NCBI RefSeq assembly: GCF_016783915.1
Contig: NZ_JADHVT010000002.1
Location: 1-64,000, forward strand
Source of the DNA: Acidovorax sp.
GTDB taxonomy: Bacteria; Pseudomonadota; Gammaproteobacteria; Burkholderiales; Burkholderiaceae_C
Direction of reading: 5' to 3'
Length of the DNA: 64,000 bases
Below are positions 26,936 to 35,693 of the stretch, piece after piece. Under the pieces are notes generated by a model. The model did not search any database, was not told where the DNA came from, and saw only the letters and a program-made list of their open reading frames with translations. The position numbers and the translations under genes are program-made. Each line of letters opens with the position of its first letter. Within the stretch, counting starts at the first letter, position 1.

Positions 26936-28117
26936 ATGAACCGTCGCAACTTCATCCGTTTGGCAGGGGGTGGCACCATCGCCGCCGCTACTGCGGGCAC
27001 GCTGGTCGCCTGTGGTGCCGTGGGCTCGCACTATCCCGCCGAGGCGGTGGAGGCCTGGAAAGGTCCGGTGGGCGAGACCGACCTGCGCCGCCGTGCCGTG
27101 GCCTATGCCATCACCGCACCCAATTCGCACAACTTACAGCCCTGGCTGGTGGACTTGCGCGAGAGCGGTGTCATCACCCTGCGCACTGACCCTGCGCGGG
27201 TGCTGCCACAGACGGATCCGTGGGGGCGCCAGATCCTGATCGGCCATGGCGCCTTTCTGGAGCTGCTGGTGATGGCGCTGGCTCAGCAAGGCGTGGCCAG
27301 CGAGGTGTTGCTGTGGCCACAGGGCGAGATGCCTGGGGCCCTGAAGGACTGGGACGACCGTCCCGTGGCGCGCATCACCCTCCAGCCGGGTGGCCAGCCC
27401 GACCCGCTGTTTGCGCAGGTGCTGCTGCGCCGCACGCCCAAGACGGATTTCGATACCACCCGGGCCATCGCGCCCGGGGTGCTGGCCCAGTTGCTGGGCA
27501 GCGCCCCGGCTGAAGCCCCGCTGCGCGTGGGCGGCACCGTCAGCGCTGACCAGTTGCCCGCGCTGCGCACGCTGTGCTGGGAATCTGCCCGGGTAGAGCT
27601 GCTCACGCCGCGCACCATGATGGAAAGCATCCAGCTCACCCGCGTGGGGCCAGGCGAAATCCTGCAGCACCGCGACGGCATCTCGATCAACTCGCCCTTT
27701 GTGCGCGCCGTGGACGCTTTGGGCATGTTCGACCGCACGCAGCCCCCGGCCGAAGGCAGCTCCGCCTACAAAAGCGCCATGGGGCGTTTTGAGGGCCATA
27801 GCCGCACGGCCATGGGTTTTGTGTGGATCACCGGCCCCAACACCCGCAGCGACCAGATCCGTACCGGGCGCCTGTATGTGCGCCAGCAGTTGCAGGCCAC
27901 GGCGCTGGGTGTGGGCATGCACCCCATGAGCCAGGCGGTGCAGGAGTTTGCCGAAATGGCCCCGCACTTCGAGCGCGTGCACCAGCTGTTGCTGGGGCGG
28001 CCCGCGCCGCGCACGCCCCAGGAGCCCACCGTGCAGATGTTCTGCCGCATGGGCTACCCGCAGGGCGAGGTGCCTGCCACGCCGCGCAGGCCGCTCGCGC
28101 GTTTTGTGCGGACTTGA
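26936..28117 (+). CDS. Acg-family nitroreductase-like Tat lipoprotein
   Basis: This 393-residue protein begins MNRRNFIRLAGGG, a twin-arginine signal, and has a lipobox LVAC with Cys26. It is thus likely a folded flavoprotein lipid-anchored on the outer face of the cytoplasmic membrane. Nitroreductase-fold pieces are AYAITAPNSHNLQPW, near the start, and MGFVWITGPN and GRLYVRQQLQATALGVGMHPMSQ, near the end, as in Acg-like proteins. The start at 26936 has CCGGAGC upstream. Only 33 bases separate it from the epimerase gene, and a membrane reductase gene follows. Confidence 0.82.
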   Translation: MNRRNFIRLAGGGTIAAATAGTLVACGAVGSHYPAEAVEAWKGPVGETDLRRRAVAYAITAPNSHNLQPWLVDLRESGVITLRTDPARVLPQTDPWGRQILIGHGAFLELLVMALAQQGVASEVLLWPQGEMPGALKDWDDRPVARITLQPGGQPDPLFAQVLLRRTPKTDFDTTRAIAPGVLAQLLGSAPAEAPLRVGGTVSADQLPALRTLCWESARVELLTPRTMMESIQLTRVGPGEILQHRDGISINSPFVRAVDALGMFDRTQPPAEGSSAYKSAMGRFEGHSRTAMGFVWITGPNTRSDQIRTGRLYVRQQLQATALGVGMHPMSQAVQEFAEMAPHFERVHQLLLGRPAPRTPQEPTVQMFCRMGYPQGEVPATPRRPLARFVRT

Positions 28118-28270
28118 TTGCGGGGAGGTCGGTTCCCGCGCAGCGGGCTGATGCAGATCAACCTCCGGCCACAAGCTGCCGCGCTTTGCCGCTGCTTCAC
28201 ACGCCGTTCAGGTGGCGTTCATCGCAGGTTTCTATATTTGCTGCATTGCAACAAATGGTTGGGACTGGTG

Positions 28271-29587
28271 ATGTGGAAGAAGGTTTTGGGAGGCACTTTG
28301 GCGGTGGCCATCGGCGTGTGGATGTTGGCTTTGATCGTGCCCCAGCCTGCCCCGCCCGCGTGGGCCGATGTCTGGTGGTGGCGCAACCAGCTGATTCTGC
28401 TCACCGGGGTATCGGCCTGGGCACTCATGTCGCTGATCATGGTGCTGGCCGTGCGGCCCGCGTGGCTGGAAAAGCCGCTGGACGGCCTGGATAAGAGCTA
28501 CCGCCTGCACAAGTGGGCGGGCATTGGCGCGATTGTGCTGGGGTTGGCGCACTACGGGCTGCAACTCTCGCGCAGCCTGCTGGCCGACTGGGTGGGCCGC
28601 CCGGTGCGCACGCCGCGCGCAGACTGGTGGCTGAACACCTTCCGCCACCTGGCCGAGGAGATGGGGGAATGGGCGGTGTGGTTCCTCGCGGCCATGCTGG
28701 TCATCACGCTGTGGCAGCGGTTTCCGTACCACGTGTGGCGCTACCTGCACAAGCTGCTGGCCGTGGTGTACCTGGTGCTGGCCTTCCATGCTGTAGTGCT
28801 CACGCCGCCTGCTTGGTGGCCGCAGCCTGCGGGTGTGCTGGTGGGCCTGTGCACGCTGGTGGGGGTGCTGTGCGCCGTACGCTCGCTGGCCGGGGCCATC
28901 GGGCGCCGCCGCCGCCATGCAGCCCGTGTGGTGAGCGTGTCGCCCCAAGGGGCTGGGGTGCTGGAAGTGATCTGCCAGGTCAGCCCCGCCAGTGGCTGGA
29001 AGCATGCGGCCGGTCAGTTTGCGTTTGTCACCTTTGGCCGTGCCGAGGGGGCGCACCCCTTCACCCTGCTCAATGCCGACCAGGGCGACGGCGTGCTGCG
29101 GTTTGCGATCAAGGCGCTGGGCGACCACACGAGCCAGTTGCCCCTGCATGTCCGTCCCGGGCAGCAGGTGAGCATCGAGGGGCCGTATGGCTGCTTTGAC
29201 TTTCGCAGCGACAGCGCCACCGAGCAGGTGTGGGTCGCCGCAGGCATTGGCGCCACGCCGTTCATGGCCTGGCTGGAGTCGATGCAGTCCACGCCCGCGC
29301 TGGCGCCCCGGGTGCACCTGCACTACTGTGTGCGCCATGCGGGCGAGGCCGTGTTTGCCGAGCGCATGGCTGCACTGTGTGCCCGCTTGCCCAGCGTGAC
29401 GCTGGAGATCCACTACAGCGACGATGCAGGGCCCGTGACTCCCATAGCGCTGCTGGCGGGCACCAGCCAGGCGGCGAGTGTGTGGTTCTGCGGGCCGCAG
29501 GGTTTTGCCGAGGTGGTGCGCCAAGGCATGGAGCAGCTGGGGCGCTCGCCTGCGCGCTTTCACCAGGAGCTGTTCCAGATGCGCTGA
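28271..29587 (+). CDS. Membrane ferric-reductase-like / ferredoxin-NADP reductase-type oxidoreductase
   Basis: This 438-residue protein has an N-terminal six-helix ferric-reductase-like haem domain (about 5-210). Paired histidines lie in LHKWAGIGAIVLGLAHYG and in YLHKLLAVVYLVLAFHAV. A cytosolic FAD/NAD domain follows (about 215-438), with AGQFAFVTFG, HPFTLLNAD, SIEGPYGCFDF, VAAGIGATPFMAWL and WFCGPQGFAEVV. It could pass electrons from NAD(P)H across the membrane, perhaps to the exported nitroreductase-like protein before it. The ATG at 28271 is the best start; 28118-28270 holds no other gene. Confidence 0.87.
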   Translation: MWKKVLGGTLAVAIGVWMLALIVPQPAPPAWADVWWWRNQLILLTGVSAWALMSLIMVLAVRPAWLEKPLDGLDKSYRLHKWAGIGAIVLGLAHYGLQLSRSLLADWVGRPVRTPRADWWLNTFRHLAEEMGEWAVWFLAAMLVITLWQRFPYHVWRYLHKLLAVVYLVLAFHAVVLTPPAWWPQPAGVLVGLCTLVGVLCAVRSLAGAIGRRRRHAARVVSVSPQGAGVLEVICQVSPASGWKHAAGQFAFVTFGRAEGAHPFTLLNADQGDGVLRFAIKALGDHTSQLPLHVRPGQQVSIEGPYGCFDFRSDSATEQVWVAAGIGATPFMAWLESMQSTPALAPRVHLHYCVRHAGEAVFAERMAALCARLPSVTLEIHYSDDAGPVTPIALLAGTSQAASVWFCGPQGFAEVVRQGMEQLGRSPARFHQELFQMR

Positions 29588-29610
29588 GGCGGGTTCTCCG
29601 CGCCGCAGCG

Positions 29611-30162
29611 CTATGTGGTGCCGGTGCCGTCCGTGGGTGCCAGGTACTCCCGCACCAGGGCCCGCGCGCGGTGCAGGCGGCTTTTGGCCGCCTCGCGCGT
29701 CACACCCAGCCGCTGCGCCATCTCCTCGATGGTCAACTCCTCGAAGTCGCGCATCAGCAGGGCCTCGCGGTACAGGGGTGGCAGCGAGTCGATGGCGAGG
29801 GCCAGGTCATGGCGCAGTTCGTGGTCGGGGCGGTGCGACCAGGCGAGGTTGTCTTCCACCTGTGCCAGCGGCTCGCCCTTGAGCCAGGCCAGCATGGGCT
29901 GCATGCACAGCCGCTGCACGATGCGCACCACCCACCCGCCGAACGCAGCCACCTCGCGCAGCGCGCCCACGCGGCGGTACACGATGATGAGCGCCTCCTG
30001 CACCACGTCGTCCGTCGCTGTGGTGGCGGCGCAGTGGCGCAGCGCATAGCGGCGGATGTCGGGACGGGTGAGGCGCAGCAGCTGCTCCATGGCGGCCGCG
30101 TCACCGCTGCGTGCGGCGGGCAGCAGCTGGGCCACGGTGGGGGCTGGGTGGGTGGTGGCCAT
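29611..30162 (-). CDS. ECF-type RNA polymerase sigma factor
   Basis: This is a 183-residue group 4 sigma factor. Region 2 has TDDVVQEALIIVYRRVGAL and FGGWVVRIVQRLC. Region 4 has LPPLYREALLMRDFEELTIEEMAQRLGVTREAAKSRLHRARALV with the usual HTH. It follows a 67-residue DUF2892 membrane protein gene after 6 bases, in the order DUF2892 then sigma. No recognisable anti-sigma factor (for example a zinc-binding ZAS domain) is next to it. What it responds to is unknown. Confidence 0.9.
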   Translation of the reverse strand: MATTHPAPTVAQLLPAARSGDAAAMEQLLRLTRPDIRRYALRHCAATTATDDVVQEALIIVYRRVGALREVAAFGGWVVRIVQRLCMQPMLAWLKGEPLAQVEDNLAWSHRPDHELRHDLALAIDSLPPLYREALLMRDFEELTIEEMAQRLGVTREAAKSRLHRARALVREYLAPTDGTGTT

Positions 30163-30168
30163 GGGCGG

Positions 30169-30372
30169 TCACTCGACAGGCTTGCGGCCCACCATGGCAC
30201 AGGCGGGGCAGTAGCCAAAGGCGCCGCTCAGGATGCTGCCAACGCCCGAGGAGGCCAATGCCAGGCCCAGGGGCGATGCGGACATCCACCACAGGCCTGC
30301 AGCGATGAGGGCGACGCCCCCTGCAACGCGCAGCAGGCTTTCGGGGCGGGTGATGTTCTTGCGGTACAGCAT
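30169..30372 (-). CDS. DUF2892 (YgaP-like) small membrane protein
   Basis: This 67-residue protein has two hydrophobic stretches (about 14-31 and 34-48), then a CPAC motif in FGYCPACAMVGRK. This matches the DUF2892 family, which often occurs with rhodanese and sulfur-related genes. AAGGAGTTTTTCACC precedes the ATG at 30372. The gene lies directly ahead of the ECF sigma gene and its mRNA leader carries a strong hairpin. It might act as a membrane partner of the sigma factor, which is an inference. Confidence 0.82.
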   Translation of the reverse strand: MLYRKNITRPESLLRVAGGVALIAAGLWWMSASPLGLALASSGVGSILSGAFGYCPACAMVGRKPVE

Positions 30373-30398
30373 GGTGAAAAACTCCTTGGTGGGGAAAT

Positions 30399-30423
30399 GA
30401 AGGCGCCGGCACAGGGCGCCTTC
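30399..30423 (-). promoter_or_regulatory. Leader hairpin upstream of the DUF2892-sigma operon
   Basis: GAAGGCGCC (30399-30407) and GGCGCCTTC (30415-30423) form a perfect 9-bp stem with a 7-nt loop, 27 bases upstream of the DUF2892 ATG. No T-run follows. Farther upstream, TGGT/ACCA halves (30439-30442, 30427-30430) and two GGTTGC boxes may belong to the promoter. Confidence 0.5.
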
Positions 30424-30491
30424 CCTACCAAGAGCGGCTGGTTGCGCAAAAGGATTCATGGGTTGCAAAAAAATTTTCCTGCCACCACCCT

Positions 30492-31466
30492 TCACCGGAA
30501 ATGGTCGAACGAGGCGTAACGGTTCTCCACCGCCTGCCCCTGCGCGTCCACCAGCTTCAGGCCTGGCTCAGCCAGCACGGTACCAATGCGGGTGACGGGC
30601 GTACCGCTTGCCTGCGCCGAGGCGGCCACCGCGTCACGCCGCGCGGGCGGGGCGGTGAAGGCCAGCTCGTAGTCGTCACCGCCCGCCAAGGTGCATTGGT
30701 GGACCAGTTCAGGGTCCAATGGGCCGGTTGCGCTAGTCAAATATGCCTCTTCTGCTATCAAAAGTATAGTTTTGGAGGTGTCGATACAGGCCCCTGCCCC
30801 CGAGGCCTGGAGGATGTGCGACAGGTCGCCCAGCAGTCCGTCGCTCACATCCATGGCGCTGGTGGCCACGCCGCGCAAGGCCAGGCCCAGGGCCACGCGC
30901 GGGGTGGGGCGCTCCAGCCGCTGGCGGGCGCGGGCCAGCACCTCGGCGGGCAGGGCGATGTGGCCGAGCAGCGCCTCCAGCGCCAGCCGGGCGTCGCCCA
31001 GCGTGCCACTCACATAGATGTCGTCGCCGGGCTGTGCGCGGCTGCGCAGCAGGGCCTGGCCGGTGGGTACCTCGCCAAACACGGTGATGCAGATGTTGAG
31101 CGGGCCTTGCGTGGTGTCGCCGCCCACCAGCTCGCAGCCGTGGGCATCGGCCAGCGCCAGCAGCCCGCGCGAGAAGCCTGCCAGCCAGGCCTCATCGACC
31201 CGAGGCAGCGACAGGGCCAGGGTGAACGCGAGCGGTTTGGCACCACACGCCGCCAGGTCCGACAGGTTCACGGCCAGCGCCTTGTGGCCCAGGGCTTCGG
31301 GGTCCACGTCGGCAAAGAAGTGGCGGCCCTCCACCAGCATGTCGCTGGAGATGGCCAGTTGCATGCCGGGGGTGGGCGCCAGCAGCGCGCAGTCGTCGCC
31401 CACACCCAGTGCAGCCTTGCGAACGGGGCGCGTGAAGTAGCGGGCGATCAGGTCGAACTCACCCAT
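30492..31466 (-). CDS. thiL: Thiamine-monophosphate kinase
   Basis: ThiL phosphorylates thiamine phosphate to thiamine diphosphate. The 324-residue protein opens MGEFDLIARYF. It contains GVGDDCALL, the metal and ATP segment VNLSDLAACGAKP, GGDTTQGPL, AMDVSDGLLGDLSHI and AGGDDYELAF, all diagnostic. Residues 233-251 within the stretch TILLIAEEAYLTSATGP are encoded by a dispersed 57-nt element, near the end of the ATP-binding half. ThiL tolerates variation there, and all motifs remain intact. The gene is not beside ribH/nusB as in many relatives. Confidence 0.95.
   Translation of the reverse strand: MGEFDLIARYFTRPVRKAALGVGDDCALLAPTPGMQLAISSDMLVEGRHFFADVDPEALGHKALAVNLSDLAACGAKPLAFTLALSLPRVDEAWLAGFSRGLLALADAHGCELVGGDTTQGPLNICITVFGEVPTGQALLRSRAQPGDDIYVSGTLGDARLALEALLGHIALPAEVLARARQRLERPTPRVALGLALRGVATSAMDVSDGLLGDLSHILQASGAGACIDTSKTILLIAEEAYLTSATGPLDPELVHQCTLAGGDDYELAFTAPPARRDAVAASAQASGTPVTRIGTVLAEPGLKLVDAQGQAVENRYASFDHFR
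30714..30770 (-). repeat. Dispersed 57-nt element, copy inside thiL
   Basis: On the minus strand it reads ACTAT-N6-GATAGC-N5-AGGC-N10-AGCGCA with tail ACCGGCCCATTGGAC. It is in sense orientation and the same codon phase (ACT ATA) as the rpoN and methyltransferase copies. Confidence 0.85.
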
Positions 31467-31514
31467 GGCGCTGCCTGGTGATCCAAGAAAAAAAGGTCAA
31501 AAAGGTCAAAGGCA

Positions 31515-32423
31515 TCAGGTATTGCTTTCTGTCTGAGAAAACCACGCCGCCCAGTGGTCGATGCAGGCCTGGATCTTGGGCAGCCGGTGCCTGCGGGTGA
31601 GGGTGATCGCGTGAATGGTGCTGGGCTGCGGGTCCACGCAGTTGGCCAGCACCGCGGTCAGCAGGCCCTGGCGCACCAGGGGCTCCGCCACCACCGTGGC
31701 CAGGCGCGCAATGCCCAGGCCCTGCAGCGCCAGCCGCGCGGTGATGGCCGTGCTGCCCGAGCGCCATTGGCCCTCGGCCACCAGCACGTGGGGTTCGTCA
31801 TCGATCTGGAAAGGCCAGTGGTTCAGAAACGCCACCGCGCTGTTGGTGATGAGCCGGTGCTGGCGCAGATCGTCGATGTGCCGTGGCACGCCGTGCGTCT
31901 GCAGGTAGCCGGGTGTGGCGTACAGGGCGCGGGCCAGCGTGCCCAGCGGGCGCGCCACCACGGTGTCGGTCTGCGGCGGGCCGGTGCGGATGGCAATGTC
32001 GATGCCATCACGTGCCATGTCGGCCATGCGGTCGTCCACCACCAGTTCCACGCGCAGTTGCGGGTGTTTTTGCTGCAGGCTGTCAAAGCTGGGGATCAGC
32101 AAGTGTTCGGCCACCACCGAACTGGACGCCACGCGCACCCAGCCGCTGGGCTGGCCGCTTTGTTGGGCGAACTCGCCCTCCAGCTCGTCAAGCGTACTGG
32201 TGATGCGGCGGCAGTAGTCCAGAAACGTCTGCCCCTCGGCCGTGAGCGTGAGGCCATGGGTGGTGCGGTGCAGCAGCCGCGCGCCACAGGCTTTCTCGAT
32301 GCGCGCCAGGGTGCGCGAGACCTGGCTCACAGGCGCATCGCGCTCGCGGGCCACGGCCGACAGCGAACCCAGGTCGGCCACGCGGGCGAACAGGTGCATG
32401 TCTTCAAAGCGGATGTCGCGCAT
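31515..32423 (-). CDS. LysR-family transcriptional regulator
   Basis: This 302-residue regulator has an N-terminal HTH with MHLFARVADLGSLSAVARER and VSQVSRTLARIEKACGARLLHR. A substrate-binding domain follows, containing RVASSSVVAEHLLIPSF, GIDIAIRTGPP and LGIARLATVVAEPLV. It belongs to the branch with a short RTTHGLTLT wing. I chose the start at 32423 (MRDIRFEDM), the usual N-terminus. It is divergent from a small ORF and a tautomerase gene, which may be its targets. Confidence 0.92.
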   Translation of the reverse strand: MRDIRFEDMHLFARVADLGSLSAVARERDAPVSQVSRTLARIEKACGARLLHRTTHGLTLTAEGQTFLDYCRRITSTLDELEGEFAQQSGQPSGWVRVASSSVVAEHLLIPSFDSLQQKHPQLRVELVVDDRMADMARDGIDIAIRTGPPQTDTVVARPLGTLARALYATPGYLQTHGVPRHIDDLRQHRLITNSAVAFLNHWPFQIDDEPHVLVAEGQWRSGSTAITARLALQGLGIARLATVVAEPLVRQGLLTAVLANCVDPQPSTIHAITLTRRHRLPKIQACIDHWAAWFSQTESNT

Positions 32424-32535
32424 CGGGCGATGGTAACGGCGGGGCTTTGCGCCCGGCGCAAAACAGTCTTGCATGGGCTGCGGTTTCCGCTGTGCGCTGT
32501 GCTGCCTACAGTGGCCTCACCCTGAAAGGAATGCC

Positions 32536-32757
32536 ATGGCCCCCCACCTGTACCCCGACGACTATCAGCGTCTGCGCGACGCGGCCCAGCGCCACGCCGT
32601 GCAGTTGCGTCAGGAGGCGATTCGTGAAGCCCAAGCCTGGGTGGTGCGGGGGATTGTGCGCATGAGCCGCCGGGTTTTCCACTCACTGCGGACCCCGTCC
32701 GCGCCCACGACCCAAGCCACTCCGGAGGCCCCCACACCATGCCAACCCTTGTTCTGA
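32536..32757 (+). CDS. Small conserved-looking hypothetical protein
   Basis: This 73-residue ORF begins MAPHLYPDDYQRLRDAAQRH, is rich in Arg, Ala and Gln, and has one amphipathic helix. GAAAGGA lies 6 bases before the ATG. It ends inside the next gene: its last 19 bases overlap the tautomerase start, so the two would be translated together. I do not recognise the family. The tail after about residue 50 is Pro/Thr-rich and low in complexity. Confidence 0.55.
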   Translation: MAPHLYPDDYQRLRDAAQRHAVQLRQEAIREAQAWVVRGIVRMSRRVFHSLRTPSAPTTQATPEAPTPCQPLF

Positions 32758-33137
32758 AACTGTCTCCGCTGCAAAACCCCGAGCGCTACCAGGCGCTGGC
32801 CAGCGCACTCACCGACCTCACGGCCCAGCTGTTGCGCAAACGTCGCGAGGTGACTGCTGTGATCATTGACGACCTGCCCGGCGCGCGTTGGCACATTGGT
32901 GGTGCCCCCGTGGCACAGCCGACGGCCTTGCTGGAGATCAGCATCACCGAGGGCACAAACACCGAGGAGGAGAAGGTCGCCTTCATCGCTGCCGCGTTCG
33001 CTGAGCTGCAGCGCCAACTGGCCGGTGACGGCGTGCTGGCTACGGCCAGCTATGTGGTGGTGCGGGAGCTGCCCGCCAGCGACTGGGGCTATGGCGGGCG
33101 CACGCAGCAGGCGCGCAAGCTGGCGCTGGCGGGGTGA
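32739..33137 (+). CDS. Tautomerase/MIF-superfamily protein
   Basis: This is a 132-residue protein starting MPTLVLKLSP. After Met removal, Pro would be the N-terminal catalytic residue of 4-oxalocrotonate tautomerase-type enzymes. Segments VTAVIIDDLPGARWHIGG and EISITEGTNTEEEKVAFI give the two beta-alpha-beta halves of the fold. The length fits a fused, two-unit member. Its substrate is unknown; keto-enol tautomerisation is the family reaction. Confidence 0.82.
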   Translation: MPTLVLKLSPLQNPERYQALASALTDLTAQLLRKRREVTAVIIDDLPGARWHIGGAPVAQPTALLEISITEGTNTEEEKVAFIAAAFAELQRQLAGDGVLATASYVVVRELPASDWGYGGRTQQARKLALAG

Positions 33138-33161
33138 GGTGGCAAGCGCGCGCGGGGCTCC

Positions 33162-34286
33162 CTAGGCCGCCGCGCCGCGAAAACGCTGCGCCGCCTGGCG
33201 GCTTACCTCGGCCAGCAACTGCTCTTCGCTCTGGCGCTGGCGCAGCCAGCGGGCGTCGTTCTGGCCCGCCTCGACCTCGGTGCGCAGCATGTGCATGGCG
33301 CTCGATGCCCCCTGCACGGCCGCGTGCCCGGCGATCTTGTCCATGGTGCGCAGGATGTGCTCGCGCAGCGGCATGTGGTCGCCCGTGGCCGGGTCTACGT
33401 ACACCGCGTCCATGCCAAAACGGCAGGCCTGGAAGCGGTTGTAGGTGTACACGAGGTAGTCGTCTTCTTCAGGCATGAAAGGCTGGTCGGCCAGGAACCA
33501 TGCGCCCAGCGACTGCACATAGCCCGCGAGGGCGGCGGCGCGCTCGATGGTGAGCGGCGTGTCGAACACGCGGATCTCGATGGTGCCGAACTCGGGCTTG
33601 GGGCGGATGTCCCAGTAGAAGTCCTTCATGCTCTTGACCACCCCGGTGCGCGTCATCTTGTTGAAGTAGGTCGTGAAATCGTCCCAGGTCAGCGCAAACG
33701 GGGCCCTGCCGGACAGCGGAAAGGCAAACACCGAGTTCAGGCGTGCCGAATCAAAGGCCGTGTCCTGGCCCTGCACATAGGGGCTCGATGCCGACAGCGC
33801 AATGAAGTGCGGGATGTAGCGGCTCATGCGGTGCAGCATCAGCAGCGCGGCGTTCGCGTCCGGGCAGCCAATGTGCACATGCTGGCCGAAGATGGTGAAC
33901 TGCTTGGACAGGTAGCCGTACAGCTCCGACAGCTCGCGAAAGCGCGGCTTGTCGTAGATGCGGCGCTCGTGCCACTGCTGGAACGGGTGCGTGCCCCCGC
34001 CCACCACGGCAATGTTGAGCTTGTCCGCACTCTTGACCAGCGCATCGCGGATGGGCGTGAGCTGGCCCAGCACCTCGCTGGCCGAGTGGCAGATGCCGGT
34101 GGAGATTTCGATCATGCTGTTCGTCATCTCGGGCACCACGCTGCCGGGCAGCGGGGTTTTCTGCATGAGGCGCAGCATGTCCTCGGCGTAAGGGGCCAGG
34201 TCGTAGTCGTTGGTGTTGACCAGCTGCAGCTCCAGCTCGACGCCCAGCGTCAGCGGCTCGGAATGGGTAAAGGCTTCAAGACTCAC
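33162..34286 (-). CDS. ybdK: Carboxylate-amine ligase, YbdK-type glutamate-cysteine ligase 2
   Basis: This 374-residue ATP-grasp-like ligase belongs to the YbdK/GCS2 family, which has weak glutamate-cysteine ligase activity. Seen are [64 protein letters not shown] and [20 protein letters not shown]. Length is normal. Its first 11 bases overlap the end of the antiporter gene upstream, so translation is probably coupled. The true physiological product is not certain. Confidence 0.92.
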   Translation of the reverse strand: MSLEAFTHSEPLTLGVELELQLVNTNDYDLAPYAEDMLRLMQKTPLPGSVVPEMTNSMIEISTGICHSASEVLGQLTPIRDALVKSADKLNIAVVGGGTHPFQQWHERRIYDKPRFRELSELYGYLSKQFTIFGQHVHIGCPDANAALLMLHRMSRYIPHFIALSASSPYVQGQDTAFDSARLNSVFAFPLSGRAPFALTWDDFTTYFNKMTRTGVVKSMKDFYWDIRPKPEFGTIEIRVFDTPLTIERAAALAGYVQSLGAWFLADQPFMPEEDDYLVYTYNRFQACRFGMDAVYVDPATGDHMPLREHILRTMDKIAGHAAVQGASSAMHMLRTEVEAGQNDARWLRQRQSEEQLLAEVSRQAAQRFRGAAA

Positions 34287-35535
34287 GGGGGGAATCTCCG
34301 TTGTTGCTGCGGGTCAGGGGCGCCCAGGGTTTGGAGCTTTCGCCCGCACGGTAAATGGCCACGGTGGCAATGACGGCACCAAACACTTCCATCAGCAAGA
34401 TGGCGGGAAGCGCCACACCGGCAATCACATGGCCGGTCGAAGGCGATGCGAGCACGAACTGCGAGGCAATCAGCAAGGCGATGGACGACATCGGCGTCAT
34501 CGCGCAGCCCACCCACAGCGCCTGCTTCCAGCTGGCGCCGCTGCCCACATTGCCCAGCGCCACACCGGTGGCCTTGGCCAGCAGGCGCACGGCGATCAGT
34601 GCCAGCACCACACCGACCACCGGCGCACTCCAGTCGGCCTGCGCCGCCACGGTGGACACCAGCACGAACATCAGCATGGTGAGCAGGGACGATGCATTGC
34701 CCAGCTGCCGTGGCCAGGCCCAGGGGCGGGGGTTGAGCTGCTTGAGCAGCATGCCCCCCAGCAGTGCGGCCAGCGGTGCCGAGCCACCCATGTGTGCCGC
34801 CACCGCCGTGCCTGCAGCCACCAGGGCCAGAAACAGCATGGAGGTGTTTTCGCTGGTGGGGCTCATGAAGCGCAGCGCCATGCGCAGCACCAGGGCCAGT
34901 ACGGCGGCCACCACAATCGATACGCCCAGCACCACCACCACGGGCGACACGGCCTCCAGCACCGTGAGGCTCTGGCGGTTGATGAGTTCTGCCTTGGCGC
35001 TGCCCAGCGTCAGGGCATACAGCGTGGAGAGCGTGGTGAGCACAATGGCGCGTTCGGTCACCGGGCCGGCGGCACGGGTGTCGGCCACCACACGGGTCAG
35101 CACTGCAGGAGATGCCGCCAGCGCCACCAGGGCCAGTGGGCCTGCCGCCTGGGTGGGCAGCTGCAGCCACACCAGCACCCAGTACACCGCGAAATAGGTC
35201 AGCACGGATTCAGCAATGCTCTGCACCAGCACCATGGGGTTGTGGCGGAACCAGCGCAGCGGAATGCGGCCGCCGCATTCAAACAGCACAATGGCTACGC
35301 CCAGCTCCAGAAGGAACAGGCCAATGCCCTGCAGCGGCCAGACAGCGCCGCTGAAGCCCGCCAGGCCCGCTGCTGTACCCACCAGCGAATAGCCCACCAC
35401 CTTGGGCAGGCCGGTGTGGCGTTGGGTGAGATAGCCTGCCATGGCGGCCACCGCCAGCAGCAGTGACCATTGCACCGTGGGCAGCCCGGCCGAGGGGCGC
35501 AGCCACTGCGCCCAAAAGCTCAGGATTTCATTCAT
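34276..35535 (-). CDS. Monovalent cation:proton antiporter (CPA2, KefB-like)
   Basis: This 419-residue integral membrane protein has about 12-13 helices. It follows the Na+/H+ exchanger domain: [20 protein letters not shown], then [22 protein letters not shown], the [13 protein letters not shown] segment and a C-terminal [14 protein letters not shown]. No cytosolic TrkA-N domain follows, so it is a short form without the usual K+ gating module. It is co-transcribed with ybdK (11-base overlap). A link between glutathione-type thiols and KefB-like antiporters is known in E. coli, which makes this pairing suggestive. Confidence 0.88.
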   Translation of the reverse strand: MNEILSFWAQWLRPSAGLPTVQWSLLLAVAAMAGYLTQRHTGLPKVVGYSLVGTAAGLAGFSGAVWPLQGIGLFLLELGVAIVLFECGGRIPLRWFRHNPMVLVQSIAESVLTYFAVYWVLVWLQLPTQAAGPLALVALAASPAVLTRVVADTRAAGPVTERAIVLTTLSTLYALTLGSAKAELINRQSLTVLEAVSPVVVVLGVSIVVAAVLALVLRMALRFMSPTSENTSMLFLALVAAGTAVAAHMGGSAPLAALLGGMLLKQLNPRPWAWPRQLGNASSLLTMLMFVLVSTVAAQADWSAPVVGVVLALIAVRLLAKATGVALGNVGSGASWKQALWVGCAMTPMSSIALLIASQFVLASPSTGHVIAGVALPAILLMEVFGAVIATVAIYRAGESSKPWAPLTRSNNGDSPRES

Positions 35536-35693
35536 GTCATCGGACCTCTGCGTCAGACGGGCGCTGCCCGTTGGAGTGGAGGCCCCGGCGCACAGGCCCT
35601 CCGCAGTTGGGACGGGGTGCGCTGGGGCGTTGGGCCCTCGAATTTACAGGGGGACACACTCCACCCTTGTAGGACAGAGGCGGCGGTTTCGCC

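Noticed and set aside
35578..35602. Hairpin GGAGGCCCC/GGCCCTCC near the antiporter start
   Set aside because: It is imperfect, with no T-run and no matching gene end; it is likely chance in GC-rich DNA.
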